DNA from: Porphyra umbilicalis
Lineage: Eukaryota > Rhodophyta > Bangiophyceae > Bangiales > Bangiaceae
Direction of reading: 5' to 3'
Assembly: GCA_002049455.2 (NCBI GenBank)
Contig: KV918832.1
Coordinates: 1 to 27,992 of the forward strand
DNA: 27,992 nucleotides
Both the position numbers and the translations under genes were made by a program. Below the pieces are notes generated by a model that was given only the letters and a program-made list of their open reading frames with translations, searched no databases and was not told the DNA's origin. Shown here piece after piece: positions 18,640 through 27,992 of the stretch. How positions within the stretch are numbered: position 1 is the stretch's first letter; every line of letters begins with the position of its first letter.

Positions 18640-19337
18640 GGTAACACGCTATTTTGTGAACGTGTTTTATCCTTTGACCGGTCGCGAACTGGTTCCCGGT
18701 TTGTAGGTCGCGCTCTCCGCGGTGTAGTTTGGGTAGAGAACGAGTCGATAGAACATGGAGAGATGACATGCAGGAAAGAGGGGCAGCTTACCCGTTTTCG
18801 TGTGTTAATGATGGGCGACTGGCTGTCTCTGTGTGTCTCATAGTTTTTATATTGTCACTATGGTGTGTAGCATGGCATCTTAGCGCAGGAGCTGGGCGAC
18901 ATGCTCAAGCACATGCCACTGTCTTCTGTTTTATGAGATGGTCTGGGTCGCTTCCATTGCAGCGCACCTGGTGCAAACAAACCAGGGGGCCTTGTTATTG
19001 AGACGGACCTGCGGCCGCTGTCGAGTTTCACAGCAGTGGAGGCAGCTCAGCACTGCGGGTAGGACGTGCGACTGTCGCCACAGATGCAGCGGGGTGCACC
19101 CTGCAGCGAGGACTTCGTGTTTGTATCGCGTCGTTGCCTGACGCACAGCACACGTCCGCGGACAGAGTACAATGTAGGAATCAGCTCTCCCCGTGCGTCC
19201 AATGCGCCGGCCTTACGTTCTCAACGAGGCACAATTGCTTGGTCCTCACGGCATCTGGCCGTAGGTGTCTCCTGGTGAGCGGGAGATGGGCAGTTTAACG
19301 CAATCTAGTGCGCCCATTGGCCCATTGTAGGCACAGC

Positions 19338-19906
19338 ATGAGAAAGGACCTCACGTTTGGTTTGCTGATGCAGCGGAGGCGGCCAGAGCCTGGCACGGAT
19401 TCTCCTGAACAAGATCTCCTCCCGTTCACTCCGCTGTTCTCGAACGGAAGGGTGACCGGAATCGGCTCCCGGCCAGACGGCCCGCGAACAGTACTCCTGT
19501 GCTGACTCCCGTTCCATACGTCGCTTTTTTGACGCTGGACGAGACAGCGGCCGCAAAGGTGGCCGCGAAGGCGCGCAAGCAGGCGAATGAGCGGGTTCGT
19601 GACCAGCGCGCGGCTGACAAGAAAGTGAAGGACGCTGCAGCTGCAATGACCAAGCGTGCAAAGGTGGATGTCAATGAGGAGGAGATGCGTCGCGAGGCGT
19701 GGGTGCATATTGGAAGCGAAGTGTCACATGAGGCGGGCTGTCGTTTGCGGATGACGGGATTGGCTCTACCAATAGAGAGCGTCGGCACGTCGGGCGTGCG
19801 TATACATTGTGGGTGCAATGTGAGTCGCCGACCCACGTGTGATGTACCCACACCTTACCCACCTTCAGCGCCGCCAAGTGTCGAAATAACGGTCGACACG
19901 ATTTGA
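19338..19906 (+). CDS. Candidate two-exon gene, unit 5 copy
   Basis: Exons 19338-19490 and 19544-19906. Right-subfamily protein variants: Met-to-Thr (RLRMTGLA), Thr-to-Ser (VGTSGVR) and Ala-to-Ser (YPPSAPP), plus two synonymous third-base changes (CTG to CTA, ACA to ACG). Confidence 0.3.
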
Positions 19907-22426
19907 GCTCTCCACATCTACGGCAACGGCACAGCAGCGCCCTCTGTGCGAGCAACACCTTCCAACTGACCTCCACCCCAAGCACCATCACCCCTTCCCC
20001 CCTGGGGACACGCCCCGGCCGACCACATGACAGGGCGGCGGTAGATGGAGATTGGATACAGTGGGCATAGTGCGACTTTTGGATGGAGGGGCGCCGGCAG
20101 TTGAGGGCGTGGGGTGCGGGGGGGGTGACGGCATCGGGGGGGGTTTGGTGCAGGGTGACAAAGGCAGCTTGTACGATGCAAGATGATGCGCTTTCTCGAT
20201 ACACACAAAACTGGAGACACAAGCGCCCGTGGTGGGCGCCAAGCATGAGCTGAGACGAGCGGTGGTGGCACAACTAGCGCCACGTGTGTGGCCACGCGGT
20301 CTTCACCGACCTGTATTTAGCGTGGGTCGGATGACCCAGATAGCCACAAATGGGTTCCAAATGTGGGTACCGGCCGTTACGTGGCACGAAACGTGTCCCC
20401 GACCCACGCCACCGACCCACATTTGCCTTGCCTACGCTCGCAAATGGCAGCCAAAACCCGTCGGCGACTGGCAGCCGCACCACTGCGCGTGCCCCCCGTA
20501 TGTCCTCGTGTGCTTTGGCGGGGGGCGGCGAGTGAAGTGGCATGCGTCGGGGGCCAGCAACAGATGTAGCCACTTGTGCGGTGGGGGTGTGTCTGCTGCG
20601 AAGCGCGACTAGTTGCCTGCCAGTGCACGAGATTGAGCCGGGCAGGGATACGTTGGAGAGGGGGGCACGAGGAAGCAGAGCCGTGTGCCAAATTACCGCT
20701 GTCAGCGCATGGATGGCAGGGTCACAACATTTGACATGGCGCGGTCTCGCGTGAATCGTGTGCACGACCACAAGAGTTGGGGAGGCGATCGGACCAGACG
20801 CGCATTTGAAAACGCCAATGAGTCAAGTATTGCTGACCTCCAAAATATGGCGGTTGCAGAGTAGTTGCAATCATTCAACAGCGTACATGGACCAATCGAA
20901 ACGCTAGGATCATGTGAGTTCCTTACACAGTCTCATCATGCAGCTCTGGGCGCTGGAAACGCACATCAGGATCTCAAGAAATCTGGAGAAATTTGTTGAT
21001 CTCATGACAAGTCACTGGTCTCGCCCAGAACCCTCTCCGTGCCCTCTTCAGGCCCAAGCAAGCGGCCCAAAAATCTCAGGAATTCTCATTGTGGGTTGCA
21101 ATGGCTCTGCGTGACCCCTGCAAGACACGTTGATTGGCTTGCAAGATTACTGGCGGCAACTCTCAGCCAATAGTACGATCGTGGCTTGTCGAACAGCCAA
21201 TCCGACTTCATTTCTATGCTGTGTCGTCGGCTCTGCCTGCCTTCTCTCTGCAACCGCCATTTTTTGGAGGTAAGCAATACTCTGATTCACCATAAGCATT
21301 TTTCTGATCTAAATGGGCGATCCAGGGCCACTCATGGGAATTTTGTTACTGGGAAGTACTGGTACAGGCCCCTTTTTGCGGGCATTTTGCAGCCAACGAA
21401 TTGAGACCCTTCAGAGCAAGCAGAGAGCATGAGCTTGCTCGTGGGACTCTCCCGAGGCGGTTCTTTTTTTTTTCACAGGGGATGAGGAAAACGCCTCTTG
21501 GTGCACCAGTTGGGAAAAGCTTGTGCTGGACGGATAATGTTCAGTACGAAAGCTATACACTTGGGGACTAGTCCCAGCCCTGGGGGATCACTTTGTTTTT
21601 TCTCATGATATTATTCCGCAGTTATGGCCTGATCAAGTCGTTCCTAGCAGTCGTGCCTCTCACTGCGGTCGACCGTCGTCCGGTGCGGGCAACGCGCCCA
21701 CGCCCGAGCGCCACCGCCAACGCGGCAAACGAATCCGTAGGGGCATGCGGGACGAGACCGAGACCCCTGCCCGCGTTGCGTTTCCCCCATAGGTACGGGG
21801 AGACACCTGTCAGTTCGTGATCGTGCTGGCGTTTTCAAGCGCGACGGGTGCGCCCCCTGCGACTCCGTGCGGGTGGTCCGGGAACGGCGCCGTTGTGGGG
21901 GCGCCCCCCCTTCCGCGGCCCGCCAGGCCGCCCCCGCGACATGGGCGTCTCCCCTGCCAGTGTCGCCAAACCGTCGGCGCTTGGCGGAGCCGACATGGCC
22001 GGCTGTGTGCCACTGAGATCAGGGGCCACGCCTCTCCCCTGGCGAGGCGTCCGCCGCCCCCGGCAAAAAAACACAAAAACAAAAGATCCGCAGGGATCCA
22101 AAAAGCAAGGTACGCCGCCGCTCAGCGCGGCGGCCGCGGCACCGTCGACAGACCGCCCGGCCGGTCGTCCGACGCGCCCCTCCCGTCCCGCCGTTGGCGG
22201 CGGCGCCGTCGGCGCCTTTGCGCGGGCCACCGCCGACGCGCGCGGTTGGCCGCCATCGCGTCGGACCGCGGCGAGCGTCGTGAAAGGGTGCCCCCCCACC
22301 CCAACCCCCTCCAATTCCTAGACACGGGTCCCCTGGCGCTGGGCGCGCCGCGACCGCGACCCGCCACGCGGGAGCGGGCGGCGGGTTGCGCGGGGCACAT
22401 CGTAAGCAACCGATCTCCTCATCGAG

Positions 22427-22861
22427 TTACTGACCAGCGGCCGCATATGCAGCGTCAGCGCCGGCTCCATCGTCTTCCTCGTCGTCGTCATGGGCGCCGT
22501 TGGACGCGTCTTCGTCGTCATGGGCGGCAATGACACGCCACGCGGCCAGTGTGGCGGCTGCCTCGGCGTCGTAGTCCTCGACAGCAGCCGTCCTCGCACC
22601 ACCAACGACGCCAGCTGCGTTCGCGTCTTCCTGCGACGTCCGGTGTGCGGGGTCAGCGAGTTGCGGGTCCCTGCCGTCCGTAAGCCGCGGCCCGTTGAAC
22701 GCCCGGTCTCCCTGCGCCATGTAGACGTCGCACACGATCATCATCTCCTCCACCCACTCGGCCCGATGGCCTGCATTGAGGCCGGGCACGACGACCACGG
22801 GCTCCTCGTCGTCGCCCGATGTGGTCGTTGCACCGATGTTGATGTGCTGCCTAATCTTCAT
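22427..22861 (-). CDS. Acidic 144-aa protein, unit 6 copy
   Basis: Intact, same protein as unit 5. A synonymous GCG-to-GCA change in the EAAATL segment is shared with unit 7. In the antisense plus-strand ORF the same base change is Arg-to-Cys. Confidence 0.42.
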   Translation of the reverse strand: MKIRQHINIGATTTSGDDEEPVVVVPGLNAGHRAEWVEEMMIVCDVYMAQGDRAFNGPRLTDGRDPQLADPAHRTSQEDANAAGVVGGARTAAVEDYDAEAAATLAAWRVIAAHDDEDASNGAHDDDEEDDGAGADAAYAAAGQ

Positions 22862-23560
22862 GGTAACACGCTATTTTGTGAACGTGTTTTATCCTTTGAC
22901 CGGTCGCGAACTGGTTCCCGGTTTGTAGGTCGCGCTCTCCGCGGTGTAGTTTGGGTAGAGAACGAGTCGATAGAACATGGAGAGATGACATGCAGGAAAG
23001 AGGGGCAGCTTACCCGTTTTCGTGTGTTAATGATGGGCGACTGGCTGTCTCTGTGTGTCTCATAGTTTTTATATTGTCACTATGGTGTGTAGCATGGGCA
23101 TCTTAGCGCAGGAGCTGGGCGACATGCTCAAGCACATGCCACTGTCTTCTGTTTTATGAGATGGTCTGGGTCGCTTCCATTGCAGCGCACCTGGTGCAAA
23201 CAAACCAGGGGGCCTTGTTATTGAGACGGACCTGCGGCCGCTGTCGAGTTTCACAGCAGTGGAGGCAGCTCAGCACTGCGGGTAGGACGTGCGACTGTCG
23301 CCACAGATGCAGCGGGGTGCACCCTGCAGCGAGGACTTCGTGTTTGTATCGCGTCGTTGCCTGACGCACAGCACACGTCCGCGGACAGAGTACAATGTAG
23401 GAATCAGCTCTCCCCGTGCGTCCAATGCGCCGGCCTTACGTTCTCAACGAGGCACAATTGCTTGGTCCTCACGGCATCTGGCCGTAGGTGTCTCCTGGTG
23501 AGCGGGAGATGGGCAGTTTAACGCAATCTAGTGCGCCCATTGGCCCATTGTAGGCACAGC

Positions 23561-24129
23561 ATGAGAAAGGACCTCACGTTTGGTTTGCTGATGCAGCGGA
23601 GGCGGCCAGAGCCTGGCACGGATTCTCCTGAACAAGATCTCCTCCCGTTCACTCCGCTGTTCTCGAACGGAAGGGTGACCGGAATCGGCTCCCGGCCAGA
23701 CGGCCCGCGAACAGTACTCCTGTGCTGACTCCCGTTCCATACGTCGCTTTTTTGACGCTGGACGAGACAGCGGCCGCAAAGGTGGCCGCGAAGGCGCGCA
23801 AGCAGGCGAATGAGCGGGTTCGTGACCAGCGCGCGGCTGACAAGAAAGTGAAGGACGCTGCAGCTGCAATGACCAAGCGTGCAAAGGTGGATGTCAATGA
23901 GGAGGAGATGCGTCGCGAGGCGTGGGTGCATATTGGAAGCGAAGTGTCACATGAGGCGGGCTGTCGTTTGCGGATGACGGGATTGGCTCTACCAATAGAG
24001 AGCGTCGGCACGTCGGGCGTGCGTATACATTGTGGGTGCAATGTGAGTCGCCGACCCACGTGTGATGTACCCACACCTTACCCACCTTCAGCGCCGCCAA
24101 GTGTCGAAATAACGGTCGACACGATTTGA
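23561..24129 (+). CDS. Candidate two-exon gene, unit 6 copy
   Basis: Exons 23561-23713 and 23767-24129. Identical in predicted protein to the unit 5 copy. Confidence 0.3.
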
Positions 24130-26650
24130 GCTCTCCACATCTACGGCAACGGCACAGCAGCGCCCTCTGTGCGAGCAACACCTTCCAACTGACCTCCACC
24201 CCAAGCACCATCACCCCTTCCCCCCTGGGGACACGCCCCGGCCGACCACATGACAGGGCGGCGGTAGATGGAGATTGGATACAGTGGGCATAGTGCGACT
24301 TTTGGATGGAGGGGCGCCGGCAGTTGAGGGCGTGGGGTGCGGGGGGGGTGACGGTATCGGGGGGGGTTTGGTGCAGGGTGACAAAGGCAGCTTGTACGAT
24401 GCAAGATGATGCGCTTTCTCGATACACACAAAACTGGAGACACAAGCGCCCGTGGTGGGCGCCAAGCATGAGCTGAGACGAGCGGTGGTGGCACAACTAG
24501 CGCCACGTGTGTGGCCACGCGGTCTTCACCGACCTGTATTTAGCGTGGGTCGGATGACCCAGATAGCCACAAATGGGTTCCAAATGTGGGTACCGGCCGT
24601 TACGTGGCACGAAACGTGTCCCCGACCCACGCCACCGACCCACATTTGCCTTGCCTACGCTCGCAAATGGCAGCCAAAACCCGTCGGCGACTGGCAGCCG
24701 CACCACTGCGCGTGCCCCCCGTATGTCCTCGTGTGCTTTGGCGGGGGGCGGCGAGTGAAGTGGCATGCGTCGGGGGCCAGCAACAGATGTAGCCACTTGT
24801 GCGGTGGGGGTGTGTCTGCTGCGAAGCGCGACTAGTTGCCTGCCAGTGCACGAGATTGAGCCGGGCAGGGATACGTTGGAGAGGGGGGCACGAGGAAGCA
24901 GAGCCGTGTGCCAAATTACCGCTGTCAGCGCATGGATGGCAGGGTCACAACATTTGACATGGCGCGGTCTCGCGTGAATCGTGTGCACGACCACAAGAGT
25001 TGGGGAGGCGATCGGACCAGACGCGCATTTGAAAACGCCAATGAGTCAAGTATTGCTGACCTCCAAAATATGGCGGTTGCAGAGTAGTTGCAATCATTCA
25101 ACAGCGTACATGGACCAATCGAAACGCTAGGAATCATGTGAGTTCCTTACACAGTCTCATCATGCAGCTCTGGGCGCTGGAAACGCACATCAGGATCTCA
25201 AGAAATCTGGAGAAATTTGTTGATCTCATGACAAGTCACTGGTCTCGCCCAGAACCCTCTCCGTGCCCTCTTCAGGCCCAAGCAAGCGGCCCAAAAATCT
25301 CAGGAATTCTCATTGTGGGTTGCAATGGCTCTGCGTGACCCCTGCAAGACACGTTGATTGGCTTGCAAGATTACTGGCGGCAACTCTCAGCCAATAGTAC
25401 GATCGTGGCTTGTCGAACAGCCAATCCGACTTCATTTCTATGCTGTGTCGTCGGCTCTGCCTGCCTTCTCTCTGCAACCGCCATTTTTTGGAGGTAAGCA
25501 ATACTCTGATTCACCATAAGCATTTTTCTGATCTAAATGGGCGTTCCAGGGCCACTCATGGGAATTTTGTTACTGGGAAGTACTGGTACAGGCCCCTTTT
25601 TGCGGGCATTTTGCAGCCAACGAATTGAGACCCTTCAGAGCAAGCAGAGAGCATGAGCTTGCTCGTGGGACTCTCCCGAGGCGGTTCTTTTTTTTTTCAC
25701 AGGGGATGAGGAAAACGCCTCTTGGTGCACCAGTTGGGAAAAGCTTGTGCTGGACGGATAATGTTCAGTACGAAAGCTATACACTTGGGGACTAGTCCCA
25801 GCCCTGGGGGATCACTTTGTTTTTTCTCATGATATTATTCCGCAGTTATGGCCTGATCAAGTCGTTCCTAGCAGTCGTGCCTCTCACTGCGGTCGACCGT
25901 CGTCCGGTGCGGGCAACGCGCCCACGCCCGAGCGCCACCGCCAACGCGGCAAACGAATCCGTAGGGGCATGCGGGACGAGACCGAGACCCCTGCCCGCGT
26001 TGCGTTTCCCCCATAGGTACGGGGAGACACCTGTCAGTTCGTGATCGTGCTGGCGTTTTCAAGCGCGACGGGTGCGCCCCCTGCGACTCCGTGCGGGTGG
26101 TCCGGGAACGGCGCCGTTGTGGGGGCGCCCCCCCTTCCGCGGCCCGCCAGGCCGCCCCCGCGACATGGGCGTCTCCCCTGCCAGTGTCGCCAAACCGTCG
26201 GCGCTTGGCGGAGCCGACATGGCCGGCTGTGTGCCACTGAGATCAGGGGCCACGCCTCTCCCCTGGCGAGGCGTCCGCCGCCCCCGGCAAAAAAACACAA
26301 AAACAAAAGATCCGCAGGGATCCAAAAAGCAAGGTACGCCGCCGCTCAGCGCGGCGGCCGCGGCACCGTCGACAGACCGCCCGGCCGGTCGTCCGACGCG
26401 CCCCTCCCGTCCCGCCGTTGGCGGCGGCGCCGTCGGCGCCTTTGCGCGGGCCACCGCCGACGCGCGCGGTTGGCCGCCATCGCGTCGGACCGCGGCGAGC
26501 GTCGCGAAAGGGTGCCCCCCCACCCCAACCCCCTCCAATTCCTAGACACGGGTCCCCTGGCGCTGGGCGCGCCGCGACCGCGACCCGCCACGCGGGAGCG
26601 GGCGGCGGGTTGCGCGGGGCACATCGTAAGCAACCGATCTCCTCATCGAG

Positions 26651-27085
26651 TTACTGACCAGCGGCCGCATATGCAGCGTCAGCGCCGGCTCCATCGTCTT
26701 CCTCGTCGTCGTCATGGGCGCCGTTGGACGCGTCTTCGTCGTCATGGGCGGCAATGACACGCCACGCGGCCAGTGTGGCGGCTGCCTCGGCGTCGTAGTC
26801 CTCGACAGCAGCCGTCCTCGCACCACCAACGACGCCAGCTGCGTTCGCGTCTTCCTGCGACGTCCGGTGTGCGGGGTCAGCGAGTTGCGGGTCCCTGCCG
26901 TCCGTAAGCCGCGGCCCGTTGAACGCCCGGTCTCCCTGCGCCATGTAGACGTCGCACACGATCATCATCTCCTCCACCCACTCGGCCCGATGGCCTGCAT
27001 TGAGGCCGGGCACGACGACCACGGGCTCCTCGTCGTCGCCCGATGTGGTCGTTGCACCGATGTTGATGTGCTGCCTAATCTTCAT
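26651..27085 (-). CDS. Acidic 144-aa protein, unit 7 copy
   Basis: Intact, identical in protein to unit 6. This copy is complete even though the unit itself is cut by the window end. Confidence 0.42.
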   Translation of the reverse strand: MKIRQHINIGATTTSGDDEEPVVVVPGLNAGHRAEWVEEMMIVCDVYMAQGDRAFNGPRLTDGRDPQLADPAHRTSQEDANAAGVVGGARTAAVEDYDAEAAATLAAWRVIAAHDDEDASNGAHDDDEEDDGAGADAAYAAAGQ

Positions 27086-27784
27086 GGTAACACGCTATTT
27101 TGTGAACGTGTTTTATCCTTTGACCGGTCGCGAACTGGTTCCCGGTTTGTAGGTCGCGCTCTCCGCGGTGTAGTTTGGGTAGAGAACGAGTCGATAGAAC
27201 ATGGAGAGATGACATGCAGGAAAGAGGGGCAGCTTACCCGTTTTCGTGTGTTAATGATGGGCGACTGGCTGTCTCTGTGTGTCTCATAGTTTTTATATTG
27301 TCACTATGGTGTGTAGCATGGGCATCTTAGCGCAGGAGCTGGGCGACATGCTCAAGCACATGCCACTGTCTTCTGTTTTATGAGATGGTCTGGGTCGCTT
27401 CCATTGCAGCGCACCTGGTGCAAACAAACCAGAGGGCCTTGTTATTGAGACGGACCTGCGGCCGCTGTCGAGTTTCACAGCAGTGGAGGCAGCTCAGCAC
27501 TGCGGGTAGGACGTGCGACTGTCGCCACAGATGCAGCGGGGTGCACCCTGCAGCGAGGACTTCGTGTTTGTATCGCGTCGTTGCCTGACGCACAGCACAC
27601 GTCCGCGGACAGAGTACAATGTAGGAATCAGCTCTCCCCGTGCGTCCAATGCGCCGGCCTTACGTTCTCAACGAGGCACAATTGCTTGGTCCTCACGGCA
27701 TCTGGCCGTAGGTGTCTCCTGGTGAGCGGGAGATGGGCAGTTTAACGCAATCTAGTGCGCCCATTGGCCCATTGTAGGCACAGC

Positions 27785-27992
27785 ATGAGAAAGGACCTCA
27801 CGTTTGGTTGCTGATGCAGCGGAGGCGGCCAGAGCCTGGCACGGATTCTCCTGAACAAGATCTCCTCCCGTTCACTCCGCTGTTCTCGAACGGAAGGGTG
27901 ACCGGAATCGGCTCCCGGCCAGACGGCCCGCGAACAGTACTCCTGTGCTGACTCCCGTTCCATACGTCGCTTTTTTGACGCTGGACGAGACA
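27785..27992 (+). pseudogene. Candidate two-exon gene, unit 7 copy, frameshifted and truncated
   Basis: A 1-nt deletion in exon 1 (TTTGGTTGCTGATG for TTTGGTTTGCTGATG, near 27,808) creates an immediate TGA after about eight codons. The proposed intron is 27937-27989, and only the first three bases of exon 2 lie in the window. Confidence 0.35.

Larger units (their letters stand above)
16946..21166. repeat. Tandem unit 5 (4221 bp)
   Basis: Right-subfamily unit. It shares with units 6 and 7 the variants TTTTGCAGCC, CCCGAGGCGG, GGGGACTAGTCCC and TTCTCATGAT in its first 450 bp. A private 1-nt deletion (AGCATGGCATC for AGCATGGGCATC, near 18,874) breaks any plus-strand reading frame there. Confidence 0.97.
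21167..25390. repeat. Tandem unit 6 (4224 bp)
   Basis: Right-subfamily unit and nearly identical to unit 5. By eye I count fewer than about ten differences, among them GTCGTG for GTCGCG near 22,281, GGCTGC for GGCCGC near 22,559, and GGTATC for GGCATC near 24,355. Confidence 0.97.
25391..27992. repeat. Tandem unit 7, truncated by window end
   Basis: The first 2602 bp of a seventh unit, ending inside the second exon of the plus-strand candidate gene. It shares GGCTGC and GCTATACAC with unit 6. Private changes are GGGCGTTCC near 25,543, CCAGAGGGCC near 27,431, and a 1-nt deletion in GTTTGGTTGCTG near 27,808. Confidence 0.96.

Noticed and set aside
1..27992. CRISPR array or phage/plasmid repeat
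   Set aside because: The repeat unit is 4.2 kb with no short repeat-spacer pattern, no cas-like or replication protein, and no bacterial gene organisation.
1..27992. Ribosomal DNA array
   Set aside because: The unit length would suit a small rDNA unit, but none of the universally conserved 18S or 28S strings was found on either strand.

Overview
The whole window is one head-to-tail tandem array. Six complete units of about 4.22 kb (1-4226, 4227-8502, 8503-12724, 12725-16945, 16946-21166, 21167-25390) are followed by a seventh unit cut off by the window end (25391-27992). There is no unique flanking sequence on either side. Neighbouring units differ by a handful of substitutions and 1-nt indels, plus one 53-bp internal duplication in unit 2. 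The variants fall into a left subfamily (units 1-3) and a right subfamily (units 5-7), with unit 4 a mosaic of the two.

The window most resembles nuclear DNA of a GC-rich unicellular eukaryote. By eye it is about 60% GC and CpG-rich. Coding density is low. No bacterial-style operons or Shine-Dalgarno-spaced starts are visible. CCAAT boxes, a TATA box, Kozak-like ATG contexts and GT...AG splice-like signals all occur. A repeat region of a large protist DNA virus cannot be excluded. I found no rRNA, tRNA, spliceosomal snRNA, 5S, spliced-leader, histone or telomere sequence, so this is not a standard gene array. I could not assign a species.

Layout of one unit, in unit 1 coordinates. At 1-130 there are two CCAAT boxes and one arm of an inverted repeat. 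At 130-480 there is a non-coding stretch with a perfect 8-bp stem followed by a variable T-run. At 480-1262 lies a very GC/CpG-rich block full of small hairpins with no believable gene. At 1264-1698 (minus) is the best single-exon gene candidate, an acidic 144-aa protein with a Kozak-type ATG, a TATA box at 1903-1910 and a possible 5' UTR intron. At 1991-2272 (minus) is a Cys-rich, exon-like reading frame without an ATG. At 2398-2965 (plus) is a candidate two-exon gene whose short intron absorbs the 1-nt indel that separates the subfamilies. At 2966-3767 there is a G-quadruplex-type tract and a cluster of GTGGGT inverted repeats. At 3768-3923 (plus) is a 51-aa ORF whose 3' end is one arm of the 43-bp inverted repeat. 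At 3924-4226 there is an AT-richer end segment that continues into the next unit.

Every candidate gene is present in every unit, with occasional single-copy breaks: a nonsense codon in unit 3, a frameshift in unit 7 and a lost donor-like GT in unit 1. No product could be named with confidence. How the genes would cooperate cannot be read from the sequence. The strongest statements here are about the repeat architecture and its evolution.
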